Below the pieces are notes generated by a model. That model saw only the letters and a list, made by a program, of their open reading frames with translations. It ran no database searches and was not told the origin of the DNA. 23,237 nucleotides of DNA. Source: Dokdonella_A sp039926025 (lineage in GTDB: Bacteria > Pseudomonadota > Gammaproteobacteria > Xanthomonadales > Rhodanobacteraceae). Positions 1-7,467 of this stretch are shown piece after piece. Each line of letters begins with the position of its first letter. Position 1 is the first letter of the stretch. The stretch covers positions 1 through 23,237 of the forward strand of contig JBDSXV010000202.1 of assembly GCA_039926025.1 (NCBI GenBank), given 5' to 3'. A program made the position numbers and the translations under genes.

Positions 1-48
1 CTCCAGACGCTTGATGATGACGCGGTCGTGCAACGGGCGAAGCTTCAT
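1..48 (-). CDS. groES: GroES co-chaperonin, N-terminal fragment
   Basis: Only the first 16 codons are in the window; the gene continues beyond position 1. The reverse complement reads MKLRPLHDRVIIKRLE, the very conserved start of the 10-kDa chaperonin, whose heptamer caps GroEL in the cytoplasm. The start ATG (46-48) is preceded by GGAG at 55-58 on the minus strand, six bases from the start codon. Upstream lie a CIRCE operator and a sigma-32-like promoter, described separately, which fit a groESL operon. groEL would be expected further left, outside the window. Confidence 0.95.
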   Translation of the reverse strand, partial: MKLRPLHDRVIIKRLE

Positions 49-95
49 GTGTATCTCCATCAACTGTTTGATATGGAAGGGTTTACGGAAAGTTG

Positions 96-122
96 TTAGC
101 ACTTGGTGTTGCTGAGTGCCAA
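96..122 (-). promoter_or_regulatory. CIRCE operator (HrcA binding site) for groES
   Basis: TTAGCACTT, nine bases, then GAGTGCCAA match the CIRCE consensus TTAGCACTC-N9-GAGTGCTAA in 16 of 18 arm positions with the exact N9 spacing. It lies 47 bp upstream of the groES start, inside the predicted 5' leader. CIRCE is the operator of the repressor HrcA; hrcA itself is not in the window. Confidence 0.93.
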
Positions 123-172
123 GTTTAGCGGCGCGGTCAGCGCAATGGAAGGACCGCTTCGTCTTGCACAAC

Positions 173-200
173 AGATGGAGCCCTCGTCCGGCCATTCAAG
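173..200 (-). promoter_or_regulatory. Sigma-32-like heat-shock promoter for groES
   Basis: Read on the minus strand, CTTGAA (195-200) is followed after 14 bases by CTCCATCT (173-180). This is close to the sigma-32 consensus CTTGAAA, 13-15 bases, CCCCATnT. Transcription would start near 165, upstream of CIRCE, giving dual control by RpoH activation and HrcA repression. It is identified by pattern only. Confidence 0.75.
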
Positions 201-244
201 TGCGCAGCGGCGGCTGATTGCACGGAACGGCCATGGGCCTCGGT

Positions 245-250
245 TATAGT
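245..250 (+). promoter_or_regulatory. Possible -10 box for the nuclease gene
   Basis: TATAGT (five of six matches to TATAAT) lies 54 bp upstream of the nuclease start codon. I see no convincing -35 at normal spacing; TTGCAC at 218-223 is too far away. This is a weak call. Confidence 0.3.
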
Positions 251-303
251 CGGCGGTCAGGTCTGCGACACAAGGTCCGGACGGGCTCCAGAGGACGTAT
301 TTC

Positions 304-2538
304 ATGATGTTCAAACGAGGCGCCCGCGGCGCAGCGCTGTGCCTGCTTTTTGCTTTCGCCATGCCGTCGGCGCTGGCGCAATACGTCTCCCTGGTCGGCG
401 GCACACCAGCGGTGCAGGACTTCAATGCGTTGGCCGCGAGTGGCAGCAGCGCGACCCTGCCTGACGGTTGGTATCTGGCCGAGAGCGGCGGCAATGCCAA
501 CACGACCTATACCGCGAGCAATGGCGGCGCCAATGCAGGCGACACCTACAGCTTCGGCACGAACAGCGACCGCGCGCTCGGCATGCTGCGTTCTGGCTCG
601 CTCGCGTCCTCCATCGGCGCGCAACTGCGCAACGACACCACGCTCGCGTTAAGCGAAATCGCGGTGAGTTTCACCGGCGAACAATGGCGCCTTGGCGCCG
701 CGGGTCGCAGCGATCGCATCGCCGCCCAATACAGTCTCGATGCGACTTCAGTCAGCGACAGCGCGGCCACCTGGGTCAGCATCGCCGCGCTTGATTTCGT
801 CTCACCGGTGAGCAGCGGCACACTCGGTGCGCTCGACGGAAACGCAGTTGCAAATCGCAGCGCGATTGCGGCTTCGATCAGCGGACTCAATCTCGCGCCG
901 AATGCCAGCCTGTGGCTGCGCTGGGTCGACATGGACGCATCCGGCGCCGACGACGGCCTCGCCATCGACGACATCAGCTTCGCTGTCGCTGGCGATCCAC
1001 CGGTCGACGTTCCGCCAAGCGTGACAACCACTACACCGCTCAATAATGCGGTCGACGTCGCCCTCGACGCGTCGGTCTCGGTCACGTTCAGCGAACCGGT
1101 CTCGATGCTCAGCTTTCCGTGGTTTTCATTGGAGTGCTCCGTATCGGGCGTGCATGTGGTCGCCGCAAGCGGCGGGCCGACCACGTACACGCTGACGCCC
1201 GTGTCGGCGTTCGCGGCAGACGAGGACTGCACCTGGACGATCCTGGCCAGCGAAATCGTCGACAACGACGGTACGCCGGATCACCCGGCCAGCGACACCA
1301 TCGTCGCGTTCCACACGCTGGACCCCAGCAGTTTTCCTCCGGGCGTCGTCTCGATTGTGCCGGCCGACGGCGCGAGCAATGTGCCGGCGGCGAGCACGAT
1401 CGGTGTGACATTCAGCGAAGCGGTGACGACCAGCGCGAATGCGTTCGCTCTCGCCTGCGATTCGAGCACGGTCACGCTTGATGAAAGCGGCAGCGGGGCG
1501 AACCGCACGCTGACGCCGCAAAGTGCATTGCCGGCCGGCGCGCAGTGCATCTTCACGATCAGCGCGAGCGAGGTACAGAACGGATTCGGCGTCCATCTTG
1601 CCGCCGACGTGACCCGACACTTCTCGATCAGTGTCGGCGGCAACGTCGACGGGTATTACGCACACGTCAATACGAGCAGTCCGGATCAGTTGCGCTGCTC
1701 GCTGCACCTGACGATCCGCGGTCACACTGCTTATCCCTACTACAGCAGTTCGGGTATCAACACCTGGACGATTCTCGAGGCAGCGCAGGCGAATCCCGCC
1801 AACCCGGCGCAAATCCTCGATGTCTATCGCAACCATTTCTACACCGCGATCACCGACCGCGCCGGCGGCAGTGGCAGCGGCATCACCTACAACCGCGAAC
1901 ACACCTGGCCCAACTCGCTCGGTTTTCCGACCGACACCGGCAATCTGGGCACGCCGAACGCGCCGTATACCGACACCCACATGCTGTACCTGTCCGACAC
2001 GCAGTGGAATGCGGATCGCGGCAACAGCCCATATGCGGACTGCGCGACCAATTGCGGCGAGCGCACGACCGAGGCGAACGGCGGTTTCGGTGGCGGCAGC
2101 GGCGCATATCCGGGCAACTCGAACTGGACCAACAACAACTCGTTCCAGACCTGGGGTCATCGCAAGGGCGACGTCGCGCGCGCCGTGATGTACATGGCGA
2201 TCCGCTACGAAGGCGGTGTCGATCCGGCCAGCGGCCAGATCGAGCCCGAACTTGAGCTCACCGACAACCGCGCACTGATCGTCGGCCGCAACGACTACAC
2301 GCAGCCCGCGTACATGGGCTTGCTGACCGACCTGCTCGCGTGGAACCAGGACGACCCGCCGGATGATGCGGAACGTGCGCGCGACGAAGTGATCTACAGC
2401 TTCCAGGGCAATCGCAATCCGTTCGTCGATCACCCCGAATGGGCAACGCGCGCGCTGTTCGAGTCGGTCAATCCACCGACCTGCGAACTCATCAGCGACG
2501 ACGTGATCTTTGCGAACGGTTTCGAGGGAGCGCCGTAG
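304..2538 (+). CDS. Secreted endonuclease I-family nuclease with Ig-like domains and C-terminal GFE tag
   Basis: This 744-residue protein is probably an extracellular DNase/RNase of the endonuclease I (EndA/NucM) family. A signal peptide spans residues 1-25, with likely cleavage after ALA before QY. Residues about 28-230 resemble the beta-sandwich adhesion-type domains found on secreted nucleases. Two Big_5/SbsA-type Ig-like repeats follow (about 237-340 and 345-440, each with 'VTFSE'). The nuclease domain occupies about 450-700: NREHTWPNSLG at 530-540 carries the expected catalytic His533, followed by TDTHMLYLSD and GHRKGDVARA (618 on). The last residues, DDVIFANGFEGAP, look like a surface/secretion tag seen on many secreted proteins of this bacterial order. 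The start was chosen from GAGGA at 291-295, eight bases upstream; ATG 307 is the alternative. It is divergent from groES. Confidence 0.88.
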   Translation: MMFKRGARGAALCLLFAFAMPSALAQYVSLVGGTPAVQDFNALAASGSSATLPDGWYLAESGGNANTTYTASNGGANAGDTYSFGTNSDRALGMLRSGSLASSIGAQLRNDTTLALSEIAVSFTGEQWRLGAAGRSDRIAAQYSLDATSVSDSAATWVSIAALDFVSPVSSGTLGALDGNAVANRSAIAASISGLNLAPNASLWLRWVDMDASGADDGLAIDDISFAVAGDPPVDVPPSVTTTTPLNNAVDVALDASVSVTFSEPVSMLSFPWFSLECSVSGVHVVAASGGPTTYTLTPVSAFAADEDCTWTILASEIVDNDGTPDHPASDTIVAFHTLDPSSFPPGVVSIVPADGASNVPAASTIGVTFSEAVTTSANAFALACDSSTVTLDESGSGANRTLTPQSALPAGAQCIFTISASEVQNGFGVHLAADVTRHFSISVGGNVDGYYAHVNTSSPDQLRCSLHLTIRGHTAYPYYSSSGINTWTILEAAQANPANPAQILDVYRNHFYTAITDRAGGSGSGITYNREHTWPNSLGFPTDTGNLGTPNAPYTDTHMLYLSDTQWNADRGNSPYADCATNCGERTTEANGGFGGGSGAYPGNSNWTNNNSFQTWGHRKGDVARAVMYMAIRYEGGVDPASGQIEPELELTDNRALIVGRNDYTQPAYMGLLTDLLAWNQDDPPDDAERARDEVIYSFQGNRNPFVDHPEWATRALFESVNPPTCELISDDVIFANGFEGAP

Positions 2539-2557
2539 ACGAACGCAAGTCCGCGGC

Positions 2558-2577
2558 GACGCCGGCACGCCGGCGTC
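2558..2577. terminator. Strong GC hairpin after the nuclease gene
   Basis: GACGCCGGC, AC, GCCGGCGTC form a perfect 9-bp inverted repeat starting 19 bp after the nuclease stop codon. No T tract follows, so it is not a classical intrinsic terminator; it could stabilise the 3' end or assist Rho-dependent termination. Confidence 0.4.
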
Positions 2578-2633
2578 TGCTGCGTCGGCGCCGCTGTGCG
2601 ATGATCACGGGCTCGCACGACGCGTTGCCCGCC

Positions 2634-2948
2634 ATGTCCGTCCTTCTCGCCCATTGCAGCTGCCCCGACGCCGAAACGGCGACGCGCATCGCGCGCCAGC
2701 TCGTCGAGGAACGTCTCGCGGCGTGCGTACACGCAATTCCCGGCATCAGCTCGACGTATCGCTGGAAGGGTGAACTGCATACGGACACCGAAGTGCTTCT
2801 GTTGATCAAGACCACGCACGCACGTTTCGACGCGCTGAAATCGCGTCTGCCGGACCTGCATCCCTACGACCTGCCCGAACTGATAGCGCTCGACGTCGTC
2901 GATGGCGTTGATAGCTACCTGGACTGGGTGGAGTCCGAGACACAATGA
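2634..2948 (+). CDS. cutA: CutA divalent-cation tolerance protein
   Basis: A 104-residue protein, the usual length of the CutA trimer family (PII-like fold). Recognisable segments are SVLLAHCSCPDAETA at the N-terminus, VEERLAACVHAIPGISSTYRWKGEL in the middle (given here as the family's LAACVN...S.Y.W.G pattern) and HPYDLPELIALDVVDG near the C-terminus. ATG 2634 fits family length; ATG 2601 is in frame and would add 11 residues with no homology signal. The stop at 2946-2948 lies 71 bp before the dsbD start. The cutA-dsbD pairing is conserved in enterobacteria near groESL, which supports both calls. The protein was linked genetically to copper tolerance in E. coli; its biochemical role is unsettled. 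Confidence 0.93.
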   Translation: MSVLLAHCSCPDAETATRIARQLVEERLAACVHAIPGISSTYRWKGELHTDTEVLLLIKTTHARFDALKSRLPDLHPYDLPELIALDVVDGVDSYLDWVESETQ

Positions 2949-3019
2949 ACGTCGTGCAAGCGATGCGGTCCAAACGCGGTCCTTACCGCATCGCCCCGAT
3001 CCATCCGGAGTTTCGCCCC

Positions 3020-5389
3020 ATGCGCACGTTGTTTGCCGGCCTCATCGCGTTGTCCCTTCTTGCCGGTGCCGTGCAGGCGCAAACAACGGACGAACCACGT
3101 GCTGACAACGGCGGCGCCGACAATCGGAATGCTGACGACCCCGGTGCCGCAGCGGAGCCGACCCTGCTGCCGGTCGAGGACGCGTTCAAGCTGAGTGCAC
3201 GCATCAACGAGCCCGGCAAGATCGCGCTGCACTGGACCATCGCCAGCGACTACTACCTGTACCGCGCGCGCATCAAGGCCAAGGCGGCGCAGGAACGGCT
3301 GGTGCTCGGCGCCCTCGATATGCCGGCGGGCGAGAAGAAGCACGACGAATTCCTTGGCGACGTCGAGGTCTATCACCATTCGATCGATGCCGTGCTGCAC
3401 TACACGCTTGCCGATGCGGGGGCGAAGACGGTCGCCTTCACGCTCACCGTGCAGGGCTGCCACGAAACCGATCCAAAGATCTGCTACCCGCCAAGCCCGA
3501 CCACGTTGATGCTCGGCGTCGGCGATGCCGCGCTGGTGACGATGGATAGCCAGAAGAGCACCGCGGCTGAAGCCGCGCCCAAAAATACAACCGGCGACGC
3601 CGCTCCCGTCGCCATGCCGGTGGCGGCGCCGTTGATCAATCTCGGCGGCAACAACGCGTCTGGCGCTCAGGACAATGCGCCGCTGCCCGCCGAACAGGCA
3701 TTCGTGTTCGAGGCGATCGCGCAAAGTCCGACCGCTATCCTCGCGCGCTGGACGATGCCCAAGGGCTATTACCTGTATCGCGACAAGAGTTCGTTCGTGC
3801 TCACCGACAGCAACGGCGTCAGGCTCGGAGCACCGAAGTGGCCGCAAGGCGTACCGCATACCGACGAACATTTCGGCACCGTCACTGTTTACTTCGACCA
3901 GGTCGAGTTGCCGATCCCACTCGGGCGTGCGAATGGCACACCGCAGACGATCAAGCTGCATGCCGAATATCAGGGTTGCCTCGAAAACGGCATCTGCTAT
4001 CCGGTCATGCAGCGCGACATCAGCATCGCCATGCCGGCGGCGACGGCGACAGAGCTCGCGAGCGCGAAGGCTTCCTTCATCGAGGCTGCCCCGCCGATGG
4101 CAGATCGCAACGCCGCAAGCACGCCATCGCCTGCGGATAACAACGCGTTGCGCAGCATGCCGCCAGCACCCAGCGGCGCAGGCATCCTCGGCGCACTCGT
4201 GCTGGCCCTGCTCGGCGGCCTGATCCTGAACCTGATGCCGTGTGTGTTGCCGATCCTCTCGCTCAAGGTGCTTGGTCTCGCGCAAAGTGGCGAAAGCCAC
4301 GAGAAAGCACGCAAGCACGCGCTCGCCTACACCGCCGGCGTGCTCGCCGCGTTTGCATCGATCGGTCTTGCCGTCATCGGGCTGCGCGCGGCCGGACAGG
4401 CGCTCGGCTGGGGGTTCCAGTTGCAGCAGCCGGTGTTCGTCGCAGTGCTCGTCTACATCCTGTTCGCGATTGGACTGAGCCTGTCGGGCGTGTTCAACAT
4501 GGGCGCCAGCCTTGCCGGAGTCGGTCAGGGCCTGAGCACTCGCAGCGGCACGGCCGGCGATTTCTTCACCGGCGTACTGGCTGTCGTCGTCGCAAGCCCG
4601 TGCACGGCCCCGTTCATGGGTTCGGCACTCGCCTTCGCGTTCTCCTCTTCATCATTGGTAGCGCTGCTCGTGTTCCTCGCACTCGGCATCGGCCTTGCGC
4701 TGCCCTTCCTGCTCATCGGTTTCGTGCCCGCGCTCGCCTCGCGCCTGCCCAAACCCGGCGCCTGGATGGAAACGCTGAAGCAGGTGCTCGCGTTCCCGAT
4801 GTACCTGACGGCGGTGTGGCTGGCCTGGGTGCTCGGCAACCAGCGCGGCGTCGACGCAATCGGCTGGGTCCTCGCTGGCGCGACCTTGCTCGCGCTCGGC
4901 CTGTGGTGGTGGGAACAAAGCCGTTATCGTGGTGGCCCGCTCATGCGTGCGCTCGCGATGCTGGTCGTGCTTGCCGCGCTCTGGCCAATCGTCGAGGTCG
5001 CGCAGCTGGCGGTGCCGACGCACACCCAGGCGGATTCGAAGGACACCGTCGCGTATTCGGCAGAACGCCTCACGGCGCTGCGTGCCGAAGGTCGCAGCGT
5101 GTTTGTCGACATGGGTGCGGACTGGTGCGTGACCTGCAAGGTGAATGAACGCGCGGTGCTCGGCACCGATGCGTTCCGCGCCCTGCTCAAGCGCAGCAAT
5201 GCGGTGCTCATGACCGGGGACTGGACCAATGTCGATCCCGCGATCACCGCGTTCCTCAAGGACTACAAGTCGGTCGGCGTGCCGCTCTATGTCGTATTTC
5301 GCGCCGGCGAATCCGGCCCGGGCCATGCGCTGCCGACGGTATTGACGCAGAGCATCGTCGAAGAGGCGCTCGCGCCTGCGGCGCACTGA
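3020..5389 (+). CDS. dsbD: Thiol:disulfide interchange protein DsbD with duplicated alpha domain
   Basis: A 789-residue inner-membrane protein that carries electrons from cytoplasmic thioredoxin to periplasmic DsbC-type isomerases and cytochrome-c maturation proteins. The signal peptide spans residues 1-20 (ends VQA|Q). There are two tandem periplasmic alpha (nDsbD) domains, about 45-180 with Cys147/Cys155 and about 215-350 with Cys320/Cys326 (GCLENGICYP). The membrane beta domain (about 385-660) has Cys408 in MPCVLP and Cys528 in SPCTAPF. The C-terminal thioredoxin-like gamma domain has CVTC at 703-706. E. coli DsbD is about 565 residues with one alpha domain, so the extra length is the duplication. 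ATG 3020 has GGAG at 3007-3010; an in-frame ATG at 2945 overlaps the cutA stop but would put 25 charged residues before the signal peptide. Confidence 0.95.
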   Translation: MRTLFAGLIALSLLAGAVQAQTTDEPRADNGGADNRNADDPGAAAEPTLLPVEDAFKLSARINEPGKIALHWTIASDYYLYRARIKAKAAQERLVLGALDMPAGEKKHDEFLGDVEVYHHSIDAVLHYTLADAGAKTVAFTLTVQGCHETDPKICYPPSPTTLMLGVGDAALVTMDSQKSTAAEAAPKNTTGDAAPVAMPVAAPLINLGGNNASGAQDNAPLPAEQAFVFEAIAQSPTAILARWTMPKGYYLYRDKSSFVLTDSNGVRLGAPKWPQGVPHTDEHFGTVTVYFDQVELPIPLGRANGTPQTIKLHAEYQGCLENGICYPVMQRDISIAMPAATATELASAKASFIEAAPPMADRNAASTPSPADNNALRSMPPAPSGAGILGALVLALLGGLILNLMPCVLPILSLKVLGLAQSGESHEKARKHALAYTAGVLAAFASIGLAVIGLRAAGQALGWGFQLQQPVFVAVLVYILFAIGLSLSGVFNMGASLAGVGQGLSTRSGTAGDFFTGVLAVVVASPCTAPFMGSALAFAFSSSSLVALLVFLALGIGLALPFLLIGFVPALASRLPKPGAWMETLKQVLAFPMYLTAVWLAWVLGNQRGVDAIGWVLAGATLLALGLWWWEQSRYRGGPLMRALAMLVVLAALWPIVEVAQLAVPTHTQADSKDTVAYSAERLTALRAEGRSVFVDMGADWCVTCKVNERAVLGTDAFRALLKRSNAVLMTGDWTNVDPAITAFLKDYKSVGVPLYVVFRAGESGPGHALPTVLTQSIVEEALAPAAH

Positions 5390-5396
5390 GTCGCTC

Positions 5397-5957
5397 GTGT
5401 TCGATCGCACCACACTGCTGATAGTTGCGCTGGCTGGTGGCGGCGCGCTGGCCGGCCTGTTCGCTGGCGCTTGGCTGCGACCGATGACTTCGCCAACGCC
5501 AACGGCCGCCGGTGCGCTCGCGATCGGCGGACTTCGCCCCGACATTCACCTGCCTGACGCCGAAGGTCACGCGCAAAGCCTGGCGCAGTGGAAGGGCAAG
5601 CTGATCCTGCTGAATTTCTGGGCAAGCTGGTGCGGCCCCTGTCGCGAGGAAATGCCGCTGCTCGATCACACTCAGCAGCGGCTCGCAGCGCGCGGTCTGC
5701 AGATCGTCGGCATTGCTGCCGACAGCGCTTTGGCAGCGAATGATTTCCTCGCGAGCCACCCTGTCATCTATCCGATCCTGATTGACGACCCGGATGCATT
5801 GGCTCCCAATGGCCGCGATGTTTCCGCCATCTACGGCAATACGCGCAATGTGCTGCCGTATTCGGTGCTGGTCGGCCGCGATGGCCGCATCGTCGCGCAA
5901 CGCTTCGGAAATTTCACGGAAGACAGTCTCGATCGCTGGCTAAAGCCTCACCTTTAG
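5397..5957 (+). CDS. Membrane-anchored TlpA/ResA-like thioredoxin
   Basis: A 186-residue protein with an N-terminal hydrophobic anchor (about residues 7-28) and a periplasmic thioredoxin-like domain. The active site is WASWCGPC with Cys79 and Cys82, preceded by the usual WKGKLILLNFWA strand; a cis-proline region (NVLPYSVLVGRDG) follows. It starts with GTG at 5397, seven bases after the dsbD stop, so it is almost certainly co-transcribed. DsbD is the likely reductant, which suggests a role in reducing periplasmic thiols, for example in cytochrome c maturation. The exact substrate cannot be told from sequence. Confidence 0.9.
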   Translation: MFDRTTLLIVALAGGGALAGLFAGAWLRPMTSPTPTAAGALAIGGLRPDIHLPDAEGHAQSLAQWKGKLILLNFWASWCGPCREEMPLLDHTQQRLAARGLQIVGIAADSALAANDFLASHPVIYPILIDDPDALAPNGRDVSAIYGNTRNVLPYSVLVGRDGRIVAQRFGNFTEDSLDRWLKPHL

Positions 5958-6063
5958 GCAAAGAGTTCGCGCAATCTCGGCAAATACCCGTCAAACGTCG
6001 CCGAACTGGACAGAATGCGATGTCTCCCCCAGACTAGCGGCCCGTTTTGAGTGAGCCGCCATC

Positions 6064-6504
6064 TTGGCAACAGTGCTGGTCCTGCATGGCCCCAACCTCA
6101 ACCTGCTCGGCACACGCGAGCCGGCGGTGTACGGCCGCACGACCCTGGCCGAGATCGACGCCGACCTTGCACAGGCGGCACGTACCGCGGGACATGAAGT
6201 GACCGCGCTGCAGTCCAATGCCGAGCATGTGCTGATCGATCGCGTGCAGGCGGCAGCGACCGACGGCACGGCCTTCATCCTGATCAACCCGGGCGCGTTC
6301 ACGCACACCAGCATCGCCTTGCGCGATGCGTTGGCAGCGGTCGCGATTCCGTTCATCGAAGTGCATCTGAGCAATGTGCATGCGCGCGAGGCGTTCCGTC
6401 GCCATTCGTATTTTTCCGACCTCGCAGTCGGCGTGATCGCCGGCTTCGGCGCCGAAGGCTATCGCTTCGCGCTCGACGCCGCACTACGCCGGCTTGCGGC
6501 CTAA
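6064..6504 (+). CDS. aroQ: 3-dehydroquinate dehydratase, type II
   Basis: A 146-residue dodecameric-type dehydroquinase of the shikimate pathway, converting 3-dehydroquinate to 3-dehydroshikimate. It shows the family start ATVLVLHGPNLNLLGTREP, catalytic Tyr23 in VYG, the NPGAFTHTS loop, and the EVHLSNVHAREAFRRHS segment with the catalytic histidine, then GVIAGFGAEGY. The start that matches family alignments is a TTG codon at 6064; GTG 6073 is the only near alternative and would remove three conserved N-terminal residues. No strong ribosome-binding site is visible. It lies 34 bp upstream of accB, as in related genomes. Confidence 0.95.
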   Translation: MATVLVLHGPNLNLLGTREPAVYGRTTLAEIDADLAQAARTAGHEVTALQSNAEHVLIDRVQAAATDGTAFILINPGAFTHTSIALRDALAAVAIPFIEVHLSNVHAREAFRRHSYFSDLAVGVIAGFGAEGYRFALDAALRRLAA

Positions 6505-6538
6505 ACCTTCTTCAATCGACTTTCAGCCAGGAGTCCCG

Positions 6539-7000
6539 ATGGACCTGCGCAAGATCAAGAAACTCATCGACTTGCTCGAAGAATCCAATCTCGCCGAACT
6601 CGAGATCAAGGAGGGCGAGGAGATCGTGCGGCTGTCGCGCATCCCCAAGGGCATGGTCAGTGCATTTCCTGCCGCCGCACCTCAGCAGGTGCAACCCGTG
6701 CACGTCGCCGCAGCTCCGGCTGCCGCTAGCGCGCCTGCGCCAGCGGAGGAAAAGTCGACTCCGGAAGGGCACGTGGTCAAGGCGCCGATGGTCGGCACGT
6801 TCTACGCATCGGCCAATCCGGAATCCGCGGTCTACGTGAAGGTCGGCCAGGCGGTCAAGGCTGGCGACACGCTTGGCATCATCGAAGCGATGAAGATGTT
6901 CAACCAGATCGAGGCCGATATCAGCGGCACCGTGAGAGCGATCCTCGTCAACAACGGCCAGCCGGTCGAATTCGACGAACCCATGTTCGTGATTGGATGA
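6539..7000 (+). CDS. accB: Biotin carboxyl carrier protein of acetyl-CoA carboxylase
   Basis: A 153-residue carrier subunit of acetyl-CoA carboxylase, the first committed step of fatty-acid synthesis. MDLRKIKKLIDLLEES is the typical N-terminus. An Ala/Pro-rich linker (about 45-70) follows, and then the biotinyl domain with KAPMVGTFY and the biotinylation motif EAMKM, whose target is Lys119. AGGAG at 6529-6533 precedes ATG 6539 by five bases. The stop TGA overlaps by ATGA the start of the four-helix-bundle gene, and only then comes accC; in most genomes accB and accC are adjacent. Confidence 0.97.
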   Translation: MDLRKIKKLIDLLEESNLAELEIKEGEEIVRLSRIPKGMVSAFPAAAPQQVQPVHVAAAPAAASAPAPAEEKSTPEGHVVKAPMVGTFYASANPESAVYVKVGQAVKAGDTLGIIEAMKMFNQIEADISGTVRAILVNNGQPVEFDEPMFVIG

Positions 7001-7467
7001 AAAGCCGGGATTCGAGAATCGGGATTCGGGATTCGGGCCCGCGGCCGCACGAACGCCTGGACGTTTGGCGCGATGCGATGGATCTCGTCGAAACGACGTA
7101 TCGTTTTTCCGCCGCCTTTCCCGACGCCGAGCGCTTTGGCCTTACTGCGCAGATCCGGCGCGCTGCCATCAGCGTTCCTTCGAATATCGCGGAGGGTGCC
7201 GCCCGACGCTCAACCCCCGAATACGTGCGCTTCCTCTCAATCGCGAGAGGGTCGCTTTCCGAACTCGATACTCAAATCCAGCTTGCCCTGCGCCTTCGCC
7301 TGGCGAGCGACGCACCGCAACTGCTCGAACAACTTGATGCGGTCTTCGCCAAATTAAACGCCTTGATCCGCTCGCTGGCTGCACGTGACACGAAGACACC
7401 GGGCGCAAGCGCCGGGTCGAATCCCAAATCCCAAATCCCAAATCCCGGCTCTTCCCATGCTAGATAA
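6997..7467 (+). CDS. Four-helix-bundle protein (23S rRNA intervening-sequence-protein family) carried in a repeat element
   Basis: A 156-residue protein. Residues about 18-130 match the four-helix-bundle/S23 family (TIGR02436-like; related in fold to the Avd accessory proteins of diversity-generating retroelements): LDVWRDAMDLV, then FGLTAQIRRAAISVPSNIAEG and EYVRFLSIARGSLSELDTQ. The molecular function of this family is not established; it is small, basic and proposed to bind RNA or DNA. The N-terminus (KSRDSRIGIRDSG) and C-terminus (NPKSQIPNPGSS) are translations of the heptamer repeat arms, so they are not conserved domain sequence. The start overlaps the accB stop (ATGA), suggesting translational coupling, and the stop lies 11 bp inside accC. 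No good ribosome-binding site is seen. It interrupts the accB-accC operon. Confidence 0.8.
   Translation: MKSRDSRIGIRDSGPRPHERLDVWRDAMDLVETTYRFSAAFPDAERFGLTAQIRRAAISVPSNIAEGAARRSTPEYVRFLSIARGSLSELDTQIQLALRLRLASDAPQLLEQLDAVFAKLNALIRSLAARDTKTPGASAGSNPKSQIPNPGSSHAR
7001..7456. repeat. Heptamer inverted-repeat element A (accB/accC), with gene cargo
   Basis: The left arm (7004-7040) is an array of CGGGATT-type 7-bp units; the right arm (7419-7449) is GAATCCC followed by three AAATCCC units and GGC. The outermost nine bases, GCCGGGATT (7004-7012) and AATCCCGGC (7441-7449), are exact inverted copies. The element begins three bases after the accB stop and ends seven bases before the accC ATG. Between the arms lies the four-helix-bundle coding region. 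Elements B and C in this window share the same ends without the gene. Confidence 0.85.

Noticed and set aside
2945..3019. Upstream ATG of dsbD overlapping the cutA stop
   Set aside because: It places 25 basic residues before a normal signal peptide, whereas ATG 3020 has a GGAG at proper distance.
7385..7456. Upstream in-frame start for accC
   Set aside because: It would add 24 residues coded by the repeat arm; the family start MLDKVVIANRGEIA lies at 7457 and residue numbering then equals that of E. coli AccC.
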